This document shows positions 37,377-45,799 of a DNA stretch of 64,000 bases, in pieces; positions within the stretch are counted from its first letter, which is position 1; each line of letters starts with the position of its first letter. Under the pieces are notes generated by a model. That model saw only the letters and a list, made by a program, of their open reading frames with translations, made no database searches and was not told where the DNA came from. A program made the position numbers and the translations under genes. The stretch is from assembly GCA_903875445.1 (NCBI GenBank), contig CAIQWD010000023.1:19051-83050 (forward strand), given 5' to 3'. The stretch is from an uncultured delta proteobacterium (GTDB lineage: Bacteria > Desulfobacterota > Desulfobulbia > Desulfobulbales > Desulfocapsaceae).

Positions 37377-38180
37377 ATGCATCAGCCCCAATCGATATCC
37401 GTTTCATCTACAATAAATTCACCAATAATTCTACAAAAAGCAGCTGAGCTGGCAAAGAAACTGGAACTCCCCTTCGTTGACCAGGTGTCTCTCTGTTTGT
37501 CCGATTTTATTCTCGCCTATACTCCGGATGGTTTACAACTGCTGCAATCATTGCCCCGTTCAAAGAATCCACGCTGCCTGTTGTTTGTTGATTTTGTACA
37601 CGGAAAAAATGGTTACCGATTGGCAAAAGATTGCACAATCAAGCAACCGCTCGCCCGCGCTGCCGGCATAAAAGCGGGCTTTCGGCCAAATATCCTGGAC
37701 GGCACCGGGGGACTTGGCGGCGACGCCTTTGTTCTGGCAAGTCTTGGTTGTCAAGTAACGATGTGTGAAAGATCGCCGCTCCTCGCTGCTCTTCTTGAGG
37801 ACGGATTGGAACGCGCGTCGCGGGAAGAAAGGACGGCAGCTATCATCGAGCAACGCTTGCGATTGGTGATCGCCGACACCCGGACCTATCTGCAGGAGTG
37901 CCGGGAAGTCTATACCACCGTCTATCTCGATCCGATGTACCCGCACCGCGATGATTCGGCACTCAATCGCCAATCCATGCGGACCATCAGAGCCCTTGTC
38001 GGTGACGATAAAGATAGTGGACCATTACTGGAAGCTGCCATCAACCGGGCAGGAAACCGCGTAGTGGTGAAGCGCCCCCGCCCGGCAGCGGCACTCACCG
38101 AGCACCTCCCTTCACACAGTATTGTCATGAAAAACAGCCGGTTCGATATTTATCTGACCTTCAACAGCAAATCCCTATAA
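37377..38180 (+). CDS. rsmJ: 16S rRNA (guanine-1516-N2)-methyltransferase RsmJ-like
   Basis: SAM-dependent methyltransferase of the RsmJ (YhiQ/DUF548) family, which modifies G1516 of 16S rRNA. The 267-aa product has the cofactor motif LDGTGGLGGDAFVLAS near residue 104, the acidic CERSPLLAALLEDGL segment near 125, and a catalytic-type LDPMYPHRD near 182. Family members are about 250 aa. Three in-frame ATGs are possible; 37377 was chosen as AAGAGG lies six bases upstream. It converges on rlmH with a gap of one base. Confidence 0.87.
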   Translation: MHQPQSISVSSTINSPIILQKAAELAKKLELPFVDQVSLCLSDFILAYTPDGLQLLQSLPRSKNPRCLLFVDFVHGKNGYRLAKDCTIKQPLARAAGIKAGFRPNILDGTGGLGGDAFVLASLGCQVTMCERSPLLAALLEDGLERASREERTAAIIEQRLRLVIADTRTYLQECREVYTTVYLDPMYPHRDDSALNRQSMRTIRALVGDDKDSGPLLEAAINRAGNRVVVKRPRPAAALTEHLPSHSIVMKNSRFDIYLTFNSKSL

Positions 38181-38181
38181 A

Positions 38182-38646
38182 TCACTTGTGATATTTTTCT
38201 CCGGCCTTGATGGTGTATGCCCGGTAGAGCTGCTCAACCAGGAGCATCCGGGTCATATCGTGAGTGAACGTCATCTGAGAAAGGGAGAGAAGGAGATCGG
38301 CAGCCTGCAAAACGCTAGAGGAATGGCCATCGGGACCGCCGATAAGATAACATACCTGCTTGACCCCCTGCATTTCCCATTCATCAATCTGTCGCGAGAG
38401 TGCCTCGGAGGAAAATTGCTTCCCCCGGGGGTCGAGAACGACAACCAAGGCACCGGTTGGGATAGCCTGTAACAGCAGCATACCCTCAGAATCGACGGCC
38501 GATTGCTGTCCCCTCGCTCGGCCCTTTTCTTTCAATAGCGTTATGTAAAAAGATGTGTAATGGCGCAACCGCGACGCATATTCCTCAACACCTTCGGTGA
38601 GAAATTTGTCTTTTATTTTTCCTAAAAACAACAGTTCATGTTTCAT
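38182..38646 (-). CDS. rlmH: 23S rRNA pseudouridine-1915 N3-methyltransferase
   Basis: SPOUT-class methyltransferase acting on helix 69 of 23S rRNA in the assembled ribosome. The 154-aa product (family about 155) has the knot signature VVVLDPRGKQFSSE near residue 68, CYLIGGPDGHS near 99 and the conserved tail LLVEQLYRAYTIKAGEKYHK. Start ATG as given. It lies 35 bases downstream of the YkgJ-type gene in the same direction. Confidence 0.95.
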   Translation of the reverse strand: MKHELLFLGKIKDKFLTEGVEEYASRLRHYTSFYITLLKEKGRARGQQSAVDSEGMLLLQAIPTGALVVVLDPRGKQFSSEALSRQIDEWEMQGVKQVCYLIGGPDGHSSSVLQAADLLLSLSQMTFTHDMTRMLLVEQLYRAYTIKAGEKYHK

Positions 38647-38681
38647 AGCAGGCTGAAAAGCGGCGGATACAGCAGGAAAAA

Positions 38682-39068
38682 TCAGTGTTTTTTGAGGATT
38701 TCTTGTAGGATGTCACAGAATTGTAGGTAAGAAATGCTTTTATTAATACCGGGACAGGAAGCGGCAATAGTCTCTAAATTTTTCTCATCGGTAAGGATGG
38801 AAGGATGCAGCGGCCATTGCGCACATCGCCAAGGCCTGCCTTCATGCACCGTGCAGCCATCGGTATAAAAAATACAATGACCGTCGACCGTCTTCATCTG
38901 CACCGTAGTGCCGGTGGTTCGCCAAAATTTTTTACCGAGTTCCTCTTCCGGCATCTTCAGGGCACGCACCATTCTTTGCCTGTCATCCTCATTTAATGAT
39001 ACGGTGGTATGGCCGTGACAGCAGGCCCCGCAACGCTTACAGGAAAAAATCCGGGAAACTGGAGACAT
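38682..39068 (-). CDS. YkgJ-family Cys-cluster protein
   Basis: A 128-aa protein with the YkgJ/UPF0153 signature: CKRCGACCHGHTT near residue 10, then CIFYTDGCTVHEGRPWRCAQWPLHP near 66-90 (quoted in parts), and CPGI near 105. The cysteines are predicted to bind zinc or an iron-sulfur cluster. The biochemical role of the family is not settled. It sits between algH and rlmH on the minus strand, each separated by a short gap. Confidence 0.8.
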   Translation of the reverse strand: MSPVSRIFSCKRCGACCHGHTTVSLNEDDRQRMVRALKMPEEELGKKFWRTTGTTVQMKTVDGHCIFYTDGCTVHEGRPWRCAQWPLHPSILTDEKNLETIAASCPGINKSISYLQFCDILQEILKKH

Positions 39069-39105
39069 TGCAAAAACCTCGGGATAAAAAGTGCTGCAAA
39101 GAATT

Positions 39106-39130
39106 AGCGCAGGGCCGACGCCCGGGCGCT
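39106..39130. terminator. GC-rich hairpin between algH and the YkgJ-type gene
   Basis: AGCGC (39106-39110) pairs with GCGCT (39126-39130) and GGGC (39112-39115) with GCCC (39120-39123), with a small internal loop. No proper T-run follows on the minus strand, so termination of algH here is only possible. Confidence 0.35.
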
Positions 39131-39201
39131 TGTTTCATCGAGAGCGGAAAACATACACCGTCAAGGGGTGATATGCATTAAAAAGCGGTGGGGAGAACCA
39201 A

Positions 39202-39777
39202 TCAGGCATTACCGATGACATCTTCGTAGGTGGCGATATCTATGCCGTATTGCATGGCCGCCGCCCTCCATTTGAATTCATCGGGACTGTTGAAGATGAT
39301 CTCATCATTGGCGGGAACACTCAGCCAGCCGTTCTCCATCAGTTCATGTTCCAGTTGGCCGGGACCCCAGCCGGTATAGCCGAGGATAAAAAGATAATTC
39401 TTCGGACCGCGCCCCAGGGCGATATCCTCAAGGACCCTGGTCTCTCGGGTGAGCGATACGGTGTCACTGATATCCAGCCGGTGCTCCGCACTATAATTGG
39501 ACAGATAGAGAATAAAAGCCGACTCCAGTTCAACCGGCCCGCCGATATATACCGGCGGCAACTCACCTCGGGGGATGGGCAGATTGGCGCCACGAAGTAT
39601 CTCCGGCAGAGAAAAGATACGGTTTGGTTGATTAATGGCCACCCCCATCGCCCCTTCATCGTTATGGGCACAAATATAGATCACATGTTCCTCGAACCGT
39701 GGATCGGGCATCTGCGGGGTCGAGACCAAAAAGGTGCCGGCCAGGGAATTGGTTCCGGATGGTGATTGTTCCTTCAT
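39202..39777 (-). CDS. YqgE/AlgH-family protein
   Basis: A 191-aa protein of the UPF0301 (YqgE/AlgH) family. It has GTFLVSTPQMPDPRFE near residue 14, GAMGVAINQPN near 43, the PPVYIGGPVE segment near 75 and LGYTGWGPGQLEHEL near 132. Family members are about 185 aa. AlgH was linked to alginate regulation in Pseudomonas, but the molecular role is unclear. Start at MKEQSPSG has a GGTGG site three bases upstream; the frame upstream to 39858 has no counterpart. It is divergent from glgB. Confidence 0.88.
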   Translation of the reverse strand: MKEQSPSGTNSLAGTFLVSTPQMPDPRFEEHVIYICAHNDEGAMGVAINQPNRIFSLPEILRGANLPIPRGELPPVYIGGPVELESAFILYLSNYSAEHRLDISDTVSLTRETRVLEDIALGRGPKNYLFILGYTGWGPGQLEHELMENGWLSVPANDEIIFNSPDEFKWRAAAMQYGIDIATYEDVIGNA

Positions 39778-40059
39778 AGCCCACCTTCTTCTCAGAATTT
39801 TCTGCTCAAAAGCACATAAAGAGGAAGATACTCTTGCTGCCGATCTCTTTCCCGGCAATCCATCTCTTATCAGAAATTCTATCAGACTCTTATTGACTCC
39901 GTCAAGGTGTTCGCCTCGTTCTTAGAGACATGTTCAAGAACATTACAGAAGAGAAAAGAGATTGGTCATGACAAATCTCTTGGTATGTCATACTATGACC
40001 GAGAAATATGCAAGAACAGGAATGCGAACGACGATAGCCATTTGCCCTCGGGGACTGCC

Positions 40060-42267
40060 ATGAAGAGTGATTTAGAAAAGATATTAACCTGCGATCATCA
40101 CGACCCCTTTCAGTACCTCGGCGGTCATTTTGACGTTCCGGAGGTTGGCCTGGTGACACTCCGAACATTTCAACCGCATGCCCGAGAAGTCAGGCTTCTG
40201 TTACCCAGTATATCCATTACCATGACCAGGAGTTCGATGGAAGGGCTGTTCGAGACGGTTCTCACTATAAACGAATTGGCTGATCCCCTCCTTGACCCCT
40301 ATACCTATCGCTATGAAATCCATTTTCACAGCGGTGTGGTGATCACCACCAATGATCCCTACCGCTTCCCGGTACTCCTTGGGGAACAGGACCGTTTTCT
40401 CTTCAACGCCGGGAGAAATTACAAACTGTATGAGCATCTGGGTGCGCATGCGACCATCTGCCATAATATTGCCGGAATCGTCTTTCGAACCTGGGCACCC
40501 AATGCCCGGGCAGTTTCAGTAATCGGCAATTTTAACGGCTGGGATGGCCGGGTGCATCCCTTACGTTCTCTCGGGGCATCGGGGATATGGGAGCTTTTTC
40601 TACCCCACCTGCAGCAGGAGGAAATCTATAAATTCCATATCAAAACCCAACACGGTGATATCCTGGAAAAATCGGATCCCTTTCAGTTCTATGGAGAACT
40701 GCGGCCAAAATCGGGATCAGTTGTCAGGTCGATCAACACCTACACCTGGAATGACAGGCAGTGGCAAAAGGCAAGAAGGAGCACCGCGCCCTATGACCAA
40801 CCCATGTCGATCTACGAAGTCCACCCCGGTTCCTGGCAGAGGGATCCGAGCGATCCCGAGAGGTTTCTGACCTTCAGAGAGCTTGCCGGCACCCTTATTC
40901 CCTATGCGAAACAGTTAGGCTTTACCCATATCGAACTGCTGCCGGTGATGGAGCATCCTTTGGATGAATCGTGGGGATACCAGGTTACCGCCCCCTACTC
41001 CATTACCAGCAGATACGGGACGCCGGAAGACTTCATGTTCTTTGTCGATACCTGTCACCAGAATAATTTGGGCGTCATCCTCGACTGGGTCCCGGCCCAC
41101 TTCCCCAAAGATGCGCATAGCCTCGGCAAATTCGATGGATCGGCTTTGTATGAACACGAAGACTACCGGCGCGGCTCGCACCCTGAGTGGGGGACTTATA
41201 TCTACAACTACGGCCGTAACGAGGTGAGTAATTATCTCATCGCCAATGCCTTATTTTGGCTTGATAAATACCACGTTGACGGGCTCCGTGTCGATGCGGT
41301 AGCCTCCATGATCTATCTTGATTATGCGAGAAAAGATGGGGAATGGTTGCCCAATTGCTACGGCGGCAAGGAGAACCTTGAGGCCATCGAATTCCTTCGC
41401 CATCTCAATGCCATCGTCTATCAGTTATTTCCCAACACCCTGTTGATCGCTGAAGAATCAACCAGCTTCTATGGGGTTTCCAAACCGACCAATCATGGCG
41501 GACTTGGTTTTGGATTTAAATGGAACATGGGCTGGATGAACGATATCCTTAATTATTTCTCCAAGGATCCGTTTTATCGCAAGTATCACCACAACAGCCT
41601 TACTTTTTCGATCATGTACGCCTTTTCGGAGAACTTCGTCCTCCCGCTTTCCCACGACGAGGTCGTGCACGGCAAAAAAGCCTTGATCGACAAAATGCCC
41701 GGAGATCTCTGGCAGAAATTCGCCAACCTCCGTTTACTGTTGCTGACCATGTGGATGCACCCCGGCAAGAAACTGCTTTTTATGGGCGGGGAGTTTGCTC
41801 AATGGTCGGAATGGTATTGCAAGCAGAGTCTTGACTGGCATCTGCTGGAAGAAAATGGGTATCACCGGAAATTGCAGACATTTGTCGGTGATTTGAATAG
41901 GCTTTACACGGCTCACCGAGCATTATGGGAGCAGGATTTCAGCGGTGCAGGTTTTACCTGGCTGGATCTTGAAGACAGAAACAATTCCATCATCTCCTTT
42001 GCCAGATTCGGTAAAAACCGTCGTGATCAGCTGGTGGCTGTTTTCAACTACACCCCGCAGGTCTTCTCAGACTATAAAATCGGTTTGCCCGATGCTTGCC
42101 GGTATCAGGAGATTTTCTGTTCAGATTATGCCAGGTACGGCGGCACGGAGGGCAGTGACCAAAAAATCTATCAGCCGCTTGCCGAACCCTATGCTCAGGC
42201 GTCGTATCATACAAGAATATCCATACCACCGCTAGCCGGCGTTGTTTTAGCGCCGATCAACGATTAA
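40060..42267 (+). CDS. glgB: 1,4-alpha-glucan branching enzyme
   Basis: Introduces alpha-1,6 branches into glycogen. The 735-aa GH13 protein has two N-terminal CBM48-like modules (about residues 10-110 and 110-215; FRTWAPNARAVSVIGNFNGWDG), then the barrel with YEVHPGSWQRDP near 250, the nucleophile Asp in VDGLRVDAVASM near 407, the acid/base Glu in LIAEEST near 460 and the third acid in LSHDEVVHGKK near 529. Length fits bacterial GlgB (about 730 aa). Start at MKSDLEKIL was preferred; the frame continues upstream to 39907 without conserved sequence. Neither glgA nor glgC lies in the window. Confidence 0.94.
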   Translation: MKSDLEKILTCDHHDPFQYLGGHFDVPEVGLVTLRTFQPHAREVRLLLPSISITMTRSSMEGLFETVLTINELADPLLDPYTYRYEIHFHSGVVITTNDPYRFPVLLGEQDRFLFNAGRNYKLYEHLGAHATICHNIAGIVFRTWAPNARAVSVIGNFNGWDGRVHPLRSLGASGIWELFLPHLQQEEIYKFHIKTQHGDILEKSDPFQFYGELRPKSGSVVRSINTYTWNDRQWQKARRSTAPYDQPMSIYEVHPGSWQRDPSDPERFLTFRELAGTLIPYAKQLGFTHIELLPVMEHPLDESWGYQVTAPYSITSRYGTPEDFMFFVDTCHQNNLGVILDWVPAHFPKDAHSLGKFDGSALYEHEDYRRGSHPEWGTYIYNYGRNEVSNYLIANALFWLDKYHVDGLRVDAVASMIYLDYARKDGEWLPNCYGGKENLEAIEFLRHLNAIVYQLFPNTLLIAEESTSFYGVSKPTNHGGLGFGFKWNMGWMNDILNYFSKDPFYRKYHHNSLTFSIMYAFSENFVLPLSHDEVVHGKKALIDKMPGDLWQKFANLRLLLLTMWMHPGKKLLFMGGEFAQWSEWYCKQSLDWHLLEENGYHRKLQTFVGDLNRLYTAHRALWEQDFSGAGFTWLDLEDRNNSIISFARFGKNRRDQLVAVFNYTPQVFSDYKIGLPDACRYQEIFCSDYARYGGTEGSDQKIYQPLAEPYAQASYHTRISIPPLAGVVLAPIND

Positions 42268-42296
42268 ACCGGAAAAAGGAATCAAGAGAGGCTGCC

Positions 42297-42479
42297 ATGT
42301 CCAAGAGTACTATTCACCCACCGGGAGACAAAATGAAAAAGGCCATCAAGGAATTGTCGGAGCTCCTGAGCAGCAAACCTGAGAAAAAGCGCCGGCAGTT
42401 GCTTCAACAGGTGGCCATGAAATTCGATCTCTCTCCCAATGAATGTGCTTTCCTCGAACGTCACTTCAACGAGCAGTGA
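42297..42479 (+). CDS. Small conserved-looking protein downstream of glgB
   Basis: A 60-aa charged protein: 29 bases after glgB with GAGAGG seven bases before its ATG, so probably co-expressed. Composition is Lys/Glu/Leu-rich with two predicted helices (KAIKELSELLSSKPEKKRR and a second around PNECAFLERHF). I recognise no domain. A role in glycogen metabolism is suggested only by position; it could equally be a short regulator. Confidence 0.6.
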   Translation: MSKSTIHPPGDKMKKAIKELSELLSSKPEKKRRQLLQQVAMKFDLSPNECAFLERHFNEQ

Positions 42480-42511
42480 GGCGGATCTACACCACCATCT
42501 TGAAGAACCTA

Positions 42512-44818
42512 TCAATTGCCTGCCGAGACTGCATCTCTCGCGCGTATGAGTTCATAATAGAATGCCAAGGTTTGTTCGCACATTGCCAGCGCCGTGAAGT
42601 TTTTCAAAACTCGGTGTCGACCGTTTTCGCCGAATTTCCGTAATTGCTCTGCGTCCAAGGCCAATGCCTCATCAATTGCCGCCGCCAAGGCCTTGGGATC
42701 GGAAGGCTGCACCAACCAGCCATTTTTCCCCGGCACCACAGTTTCAAGACTCCCACCATGGGCTGTGGCAATAACCGGTTTACCCATAGCCATGGCTTCG
42801 ACAGTAGTCCGACCAAAGGCCTCAGGCTCAAGGGAAGATGTTGACAATACTATGTCTGCCAAAATAAATGCCGCAGGCATATCGTTGCAATGACCAACCA
42901 GCTGCACCTTTCCAATGAGCTGGTTTTTTTCTATGAATTCATTGAGTTCTGATGTATATCCGGGATTATCTTTGGTGTCGCCGACGAGTACTGCCTGGAA
43001 GGCAGTATGTTTGACATGGAGAAGACTTTGCAAGAAAAATTCCTGGCCTTTCAGCCTGGTAAGTCGTCCGGGCAGCATCAGAACCGGTTTGTTCCTTTCT
43101 ATCCGCCAAGCGTCTCTTAATGCCTCAACACGTTCTTTGGCAACCAACGCCGGATCGAAATATTCCGCATCGACACCGCGAAATATCAAACGTACATTGT
43201 ATTTACGCCGATATTCCTCGAAGATGTGTTTCTTAATGCTATCCGAAACGGCAATAACCCCATCGCCCCTAGTCATGATCGCACTGTAAGCGTTGCCCGA
43301 GTAAAAGCCGTGAAAGGTCGTCATCAGTAGCGGCCGTTCTTTTTTTGGCAGGGACAGCCAGGCCACATAGCCTATCCATGCCGGCATTCTTGAGCGAAGG
43401 TGCAAGACACTGACTCGATATTTTTTAATCAACCGGCGCAACGGCCAGATATGCAAGAGGGCAACAGGGCTTTTTGAGCCTATGTTTCTTTGGAAATGCA
43501 AGCTGCCATCCTGCTCTAATTGGCGAACCAACATCCCGCCTCCGGAGACGACAATCGACTTATGACCGTTTCTTACGAGATAGCGACCCATTTCCATAGT
43601 CCCCCGCTCAACCCCGCCACTATTCAACTCCGGAAGTAACTGCATAACCGTCAGGGTTTCCAGCCGCCGTTTCTTCTGTCGCGCATTGTGTACTTCATGG
43701 TAAAGAGCCAAGGTCTTTTCACACATGACTTTAGCGGTGAACCGTTCATTAACCCATTTACGCCCCTGACTTCCGAGTTCCCTTGCAAATTTGAGATTAT
43801 CGAGAGCCTCGGTAATAGCCAGAGCCATGGCTGCCGAATCAAGTGGCGGCACCAACCAGCCGGTTTTTCCAGGAAGAACGGTTTCAAGGCTCCCGCCATG
43901 CGCCGTGGCAATGACCGGTTTGCCCATCGCCATAGCCTCGATGGCCACCTTGCCGAAGGCCTCGGGCTGGGTGGAAGAGGCCGAGACAACTACATCGGCC
44001 AGCAGGAGTGCCGCCGGCATATCGGTACAGTGGCCGACAAGGAGAATTTTGCTTTGCAAACCAAGGCATTTAATTTGTTCCAACAATTTTCGGGTAAAAG
44101 AGGGGTTTTCTTCAGTACCACCTATTAATAACCCGATGAAATTTTGATCTTTGATACGTGCGAGGCTTTCTATGAGCAGGTCCTGTCCTTTCCACTGGGT
44201 GAGTCGTCCGGGAAGAACGATGACCGGTGTTCCGTCATGTTCGGGAAGCCATTTTTGCCGCAGATGGCGAATGCGCTCGGAAGAAACAACCTCCGGCGAA
44301 AAATCCCGGACATCAAAACCTCCATGGATTAAACTGATCCGCTCCTCATTAATCTTATAGTTATCTATGATGTGTTGTTTGATGGTCTCAGAAACCGCGA
44401 CAACTTTCTCACCTTTGGTCATTATCCGCGAGTATGAATTGACCGAATAAAACCCATGGAAGGTGGTAATAAAGGAAGGTTTTTGATTTTCAGGCACAAG
44501 CGTCCAGGCGAGATACCCGATCCAGGCGGGCAAGCGGGAGCGCAGGTGGAGAATATCTACTCGCTCTTCCAGTAGATATTTCCGCAGTTTCGCAACATAC
44601 TGCAGACAGCGCAGACTCTTTTCACCAATATGCGGCCAGAGCACATGGATACAGCCGTTTTTTTCCAGTTGTGGAACCAGCCGCCCACCCCCGGAAATAA
44701 CCACTGAACGGTAGCCATTGCGGGCAAGATAGATTGCAAGGTCGAGGGTTTCTCCTTCAACTCCACCCTCATCAAGTTCAGGGACAACCTGAACGACAGT
44801 TAATTTTTCGTCCACCAT
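42512..44818 (-). CDS. Double GT4 glycosyltransferase (internal tandem duplication)
   Basis: A 768-aa protein made of two complete GT4 (GT-B fold) glycosyltransferase units, residues 1-385 and about 388-768. Each unit has the same landmarks: GGVE near its start, HLRSR-x-PAWIGY, TTFHGFYS, LPGRLT-x-x-KGQ, GHC-x-DMPAA and PEAFG-xxx-x-EAMAMGKPVIATAHGGSLET. The E-x7-E motif of GT4 enzymes is intact in both, so both may be active. Single-unit relatives transfer sugars in LPS or capsule synthesis using nucleotide sugars. The gene overlaps the ELM1-like gene by 19 bases, and both point to envelope glycan synthesis. The product could add two sugars in sequence or be a paired enzyme. Confidence 0.85.
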   Translation of the reverse strand: MVDEKLTVVQVVPELDEGGVEGETLDLAIYLARNGYRSVVISGGGRLVPQLEKNGCIHVLWPHIGEKSLRCLQYVAKLRKYLLEERVDILHLRSRLPAWIGYLAWTLVPENQKPSFITTFHGFYSVNSYSRIMTKGEKVVAVSETIKQHIIDNYKINEERISLIHGGFDVRDFSPEVVSSERIRHLRQKWLPEHDGTPVIVLPGRLTQWKGQDLLIESLARIKDQNFIGLLIGGTEENPSFTRKLLEQIKCLGLQSKILLVGHCTDMPAALLLADVVVSASSTQPEAFGKVAIEAMAMGKPVIATAHGGSLETVLPGKTGWLVPPLDSAAMALAITEALDNLKFARELGSQGRKWVNERFTAKVMCEKTLALYHEVHNARQKKRRLETLTVMQLLPELNSGGVERGTMEMGRYLVRNGHKSIVVSGGGMLVRQLEQDGSLHFQRNIGSKSPVALLHIWPLRRLIKKYRVSVLHLRSRMPAWIGYVAWLSLPKKERPLLMTTFHGFYSGNAYSAIMTRGDGVIAVSDSIKKHIFEEYRRKYNVRLIFRGVDAEYFDPALVAKERVEALRDAWRIERNKPVLMLPGRLTRLKGQEFFLQSLLHVKHTAFQAVLVGDTKDNPGYTSELNEFIEKNQLIGKVQLVGHCNDMPAAFILADIVLSTSSLEPEAFGRTTVEAMAMGKPVIATAHGGSLETVVPGKNGWLVQPSDPKALAAAIDEALALDAEQLRKFGENGRHRVLKNFTALAMCEQTLAFYYELIRARDAVSAGN

Positions 44819-45762
44819 TCCTGTATAATTCGTTCAGCGCAACGATGCGCTTCATTAAGTTCAATATTCTCACGCCAGGTGGCGTTGCCCTGTTCCCAGG
44901 AAGTAAACGAGATAACCAGCCCTTTCTTCAGTAACAGTTCTTCATTCATTTTGAATTTGCTGTCTTCTCTTCGCCATAGCATTGGGAGGATGCCGATTTT
45001 GCAACCGGCGGTCAGCGCCTCATAGATCATCGAAATTGAATCTGAGGTCACCCACACCACACGATTTTTGTCATATTGCCTCTCAATCCATCCAGGCTGC
45101 GTCTCTTTATAGTTAAAAAAGGTGACATTGGTGAAATCGCCGGCAATTTCCAGCATCAGTTTGACGGTTTCCGGCGGAGTTCTTGGCGAGGAAGAGATGG
45201 TCCATTGTTGATCGGTTTCCCGTTGAACGATCTGCCTGACCATACCAGCTATTTTTGCCGACTCCCATGTGTGACTCTTCAAATCTACCCCACCAAGCAG
45301 GATCAGACCGCAGTCGGCCCGATGCCGGCCTTTGTTACGTGAACAGTTCGGCGCGCCGGTGGTATGAACGATGTTGTGCCGTTCCGCGAGCCGGTCATGC
45401 TCGGGGACGAAACAAAGATCAAATCGCCAGCGAATAAAAAATGGCGGTGACATACAGGTAACGACAGGGATAGCGTATCTTTTTTTAAAAAGCAACAGAG
45501 GGAGATGGGTGTGACTGCCTGTTCCCAGCAAAAGATCGGCATTGTCAATTTGTGGATGGGACCATCCTTTTCCCGGCAGAAAAAGCAGGATGAGTTGCCG
45601 GAGCCAGGCAAGTGGAGACGCCGGTTTAACAGCAATTTCCGTTACCTCCACCGCAATATAGGTCTGCAGGGCCTGAATTATCCCTTTGGTTTGTTTTTCG
45701 TGCCCGGGTCTTCCATCCAAGAGCGCAACAACACGAAGCCCACTCTTTTTTGCAGGAGTCAT
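44800..45762 (-). CDS. ELM1-family (DUF1022) protein
   Basis: A 320-aa protein of the mitochondrial fission ELM1/DUF1022 family, whose bacterial members lie in LPS and capsule loci. Visible landmarks: VVALLDGRPGHEKQ near residue 10, LLGTGSHTHLPLLL near 72, TTGAPNCSRNKG near 130, SSSPRTPPETV near 190 and WVTSDSISMIYEAL near 245. It resembles a GT-B-type transferase but no reaction is proven. Start at MTPAKKSG was chosen because the frame upstream of it overlaps the end of the PilB-type gene; no clear ribosome binding site. It precedes and overlaps the double glycosyltransferase. Confidence 0.75.
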   Translation of the reverse strand: MTPAKKSGLRVVALLDGRPGHEKQTKGIIQALQTYIAVEVTEIAVKPASPLAWLRQLILLFLPGKGWSHPQIDNADLLLGTGSHTHLPLLLFKKRYAIPVVTCMSPPFFIRWRFDLCFVPEHDRLAERHNIVHTTGAPNCSRNKGRHRADCGLILLGGVDLKSHTWESAKIAGMVRQIVQRETDQQWTISSSPRTPPETVKLMLEIAGDFTNVTFFNYKETQPGWIERQYDKNRVVWVTSDSISMIYEALTAGCKIGILPMLWRREDSKFKMNEELLLKKGLVISFTSWEQGNATWRENIELNEAHRCAERIIQEWWTKN

Positions 45763-45799
45763 AGGGGGTCGAGCGGAATTCGCCTGAAAACCTAACACT

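Noticed and set aside
39907..40059. Extended glgB start and a possible small gene upstream
   Set aside because: The stretch has no branching-enzyme similarity and is divergent from algH; it more likely holds both promoters.
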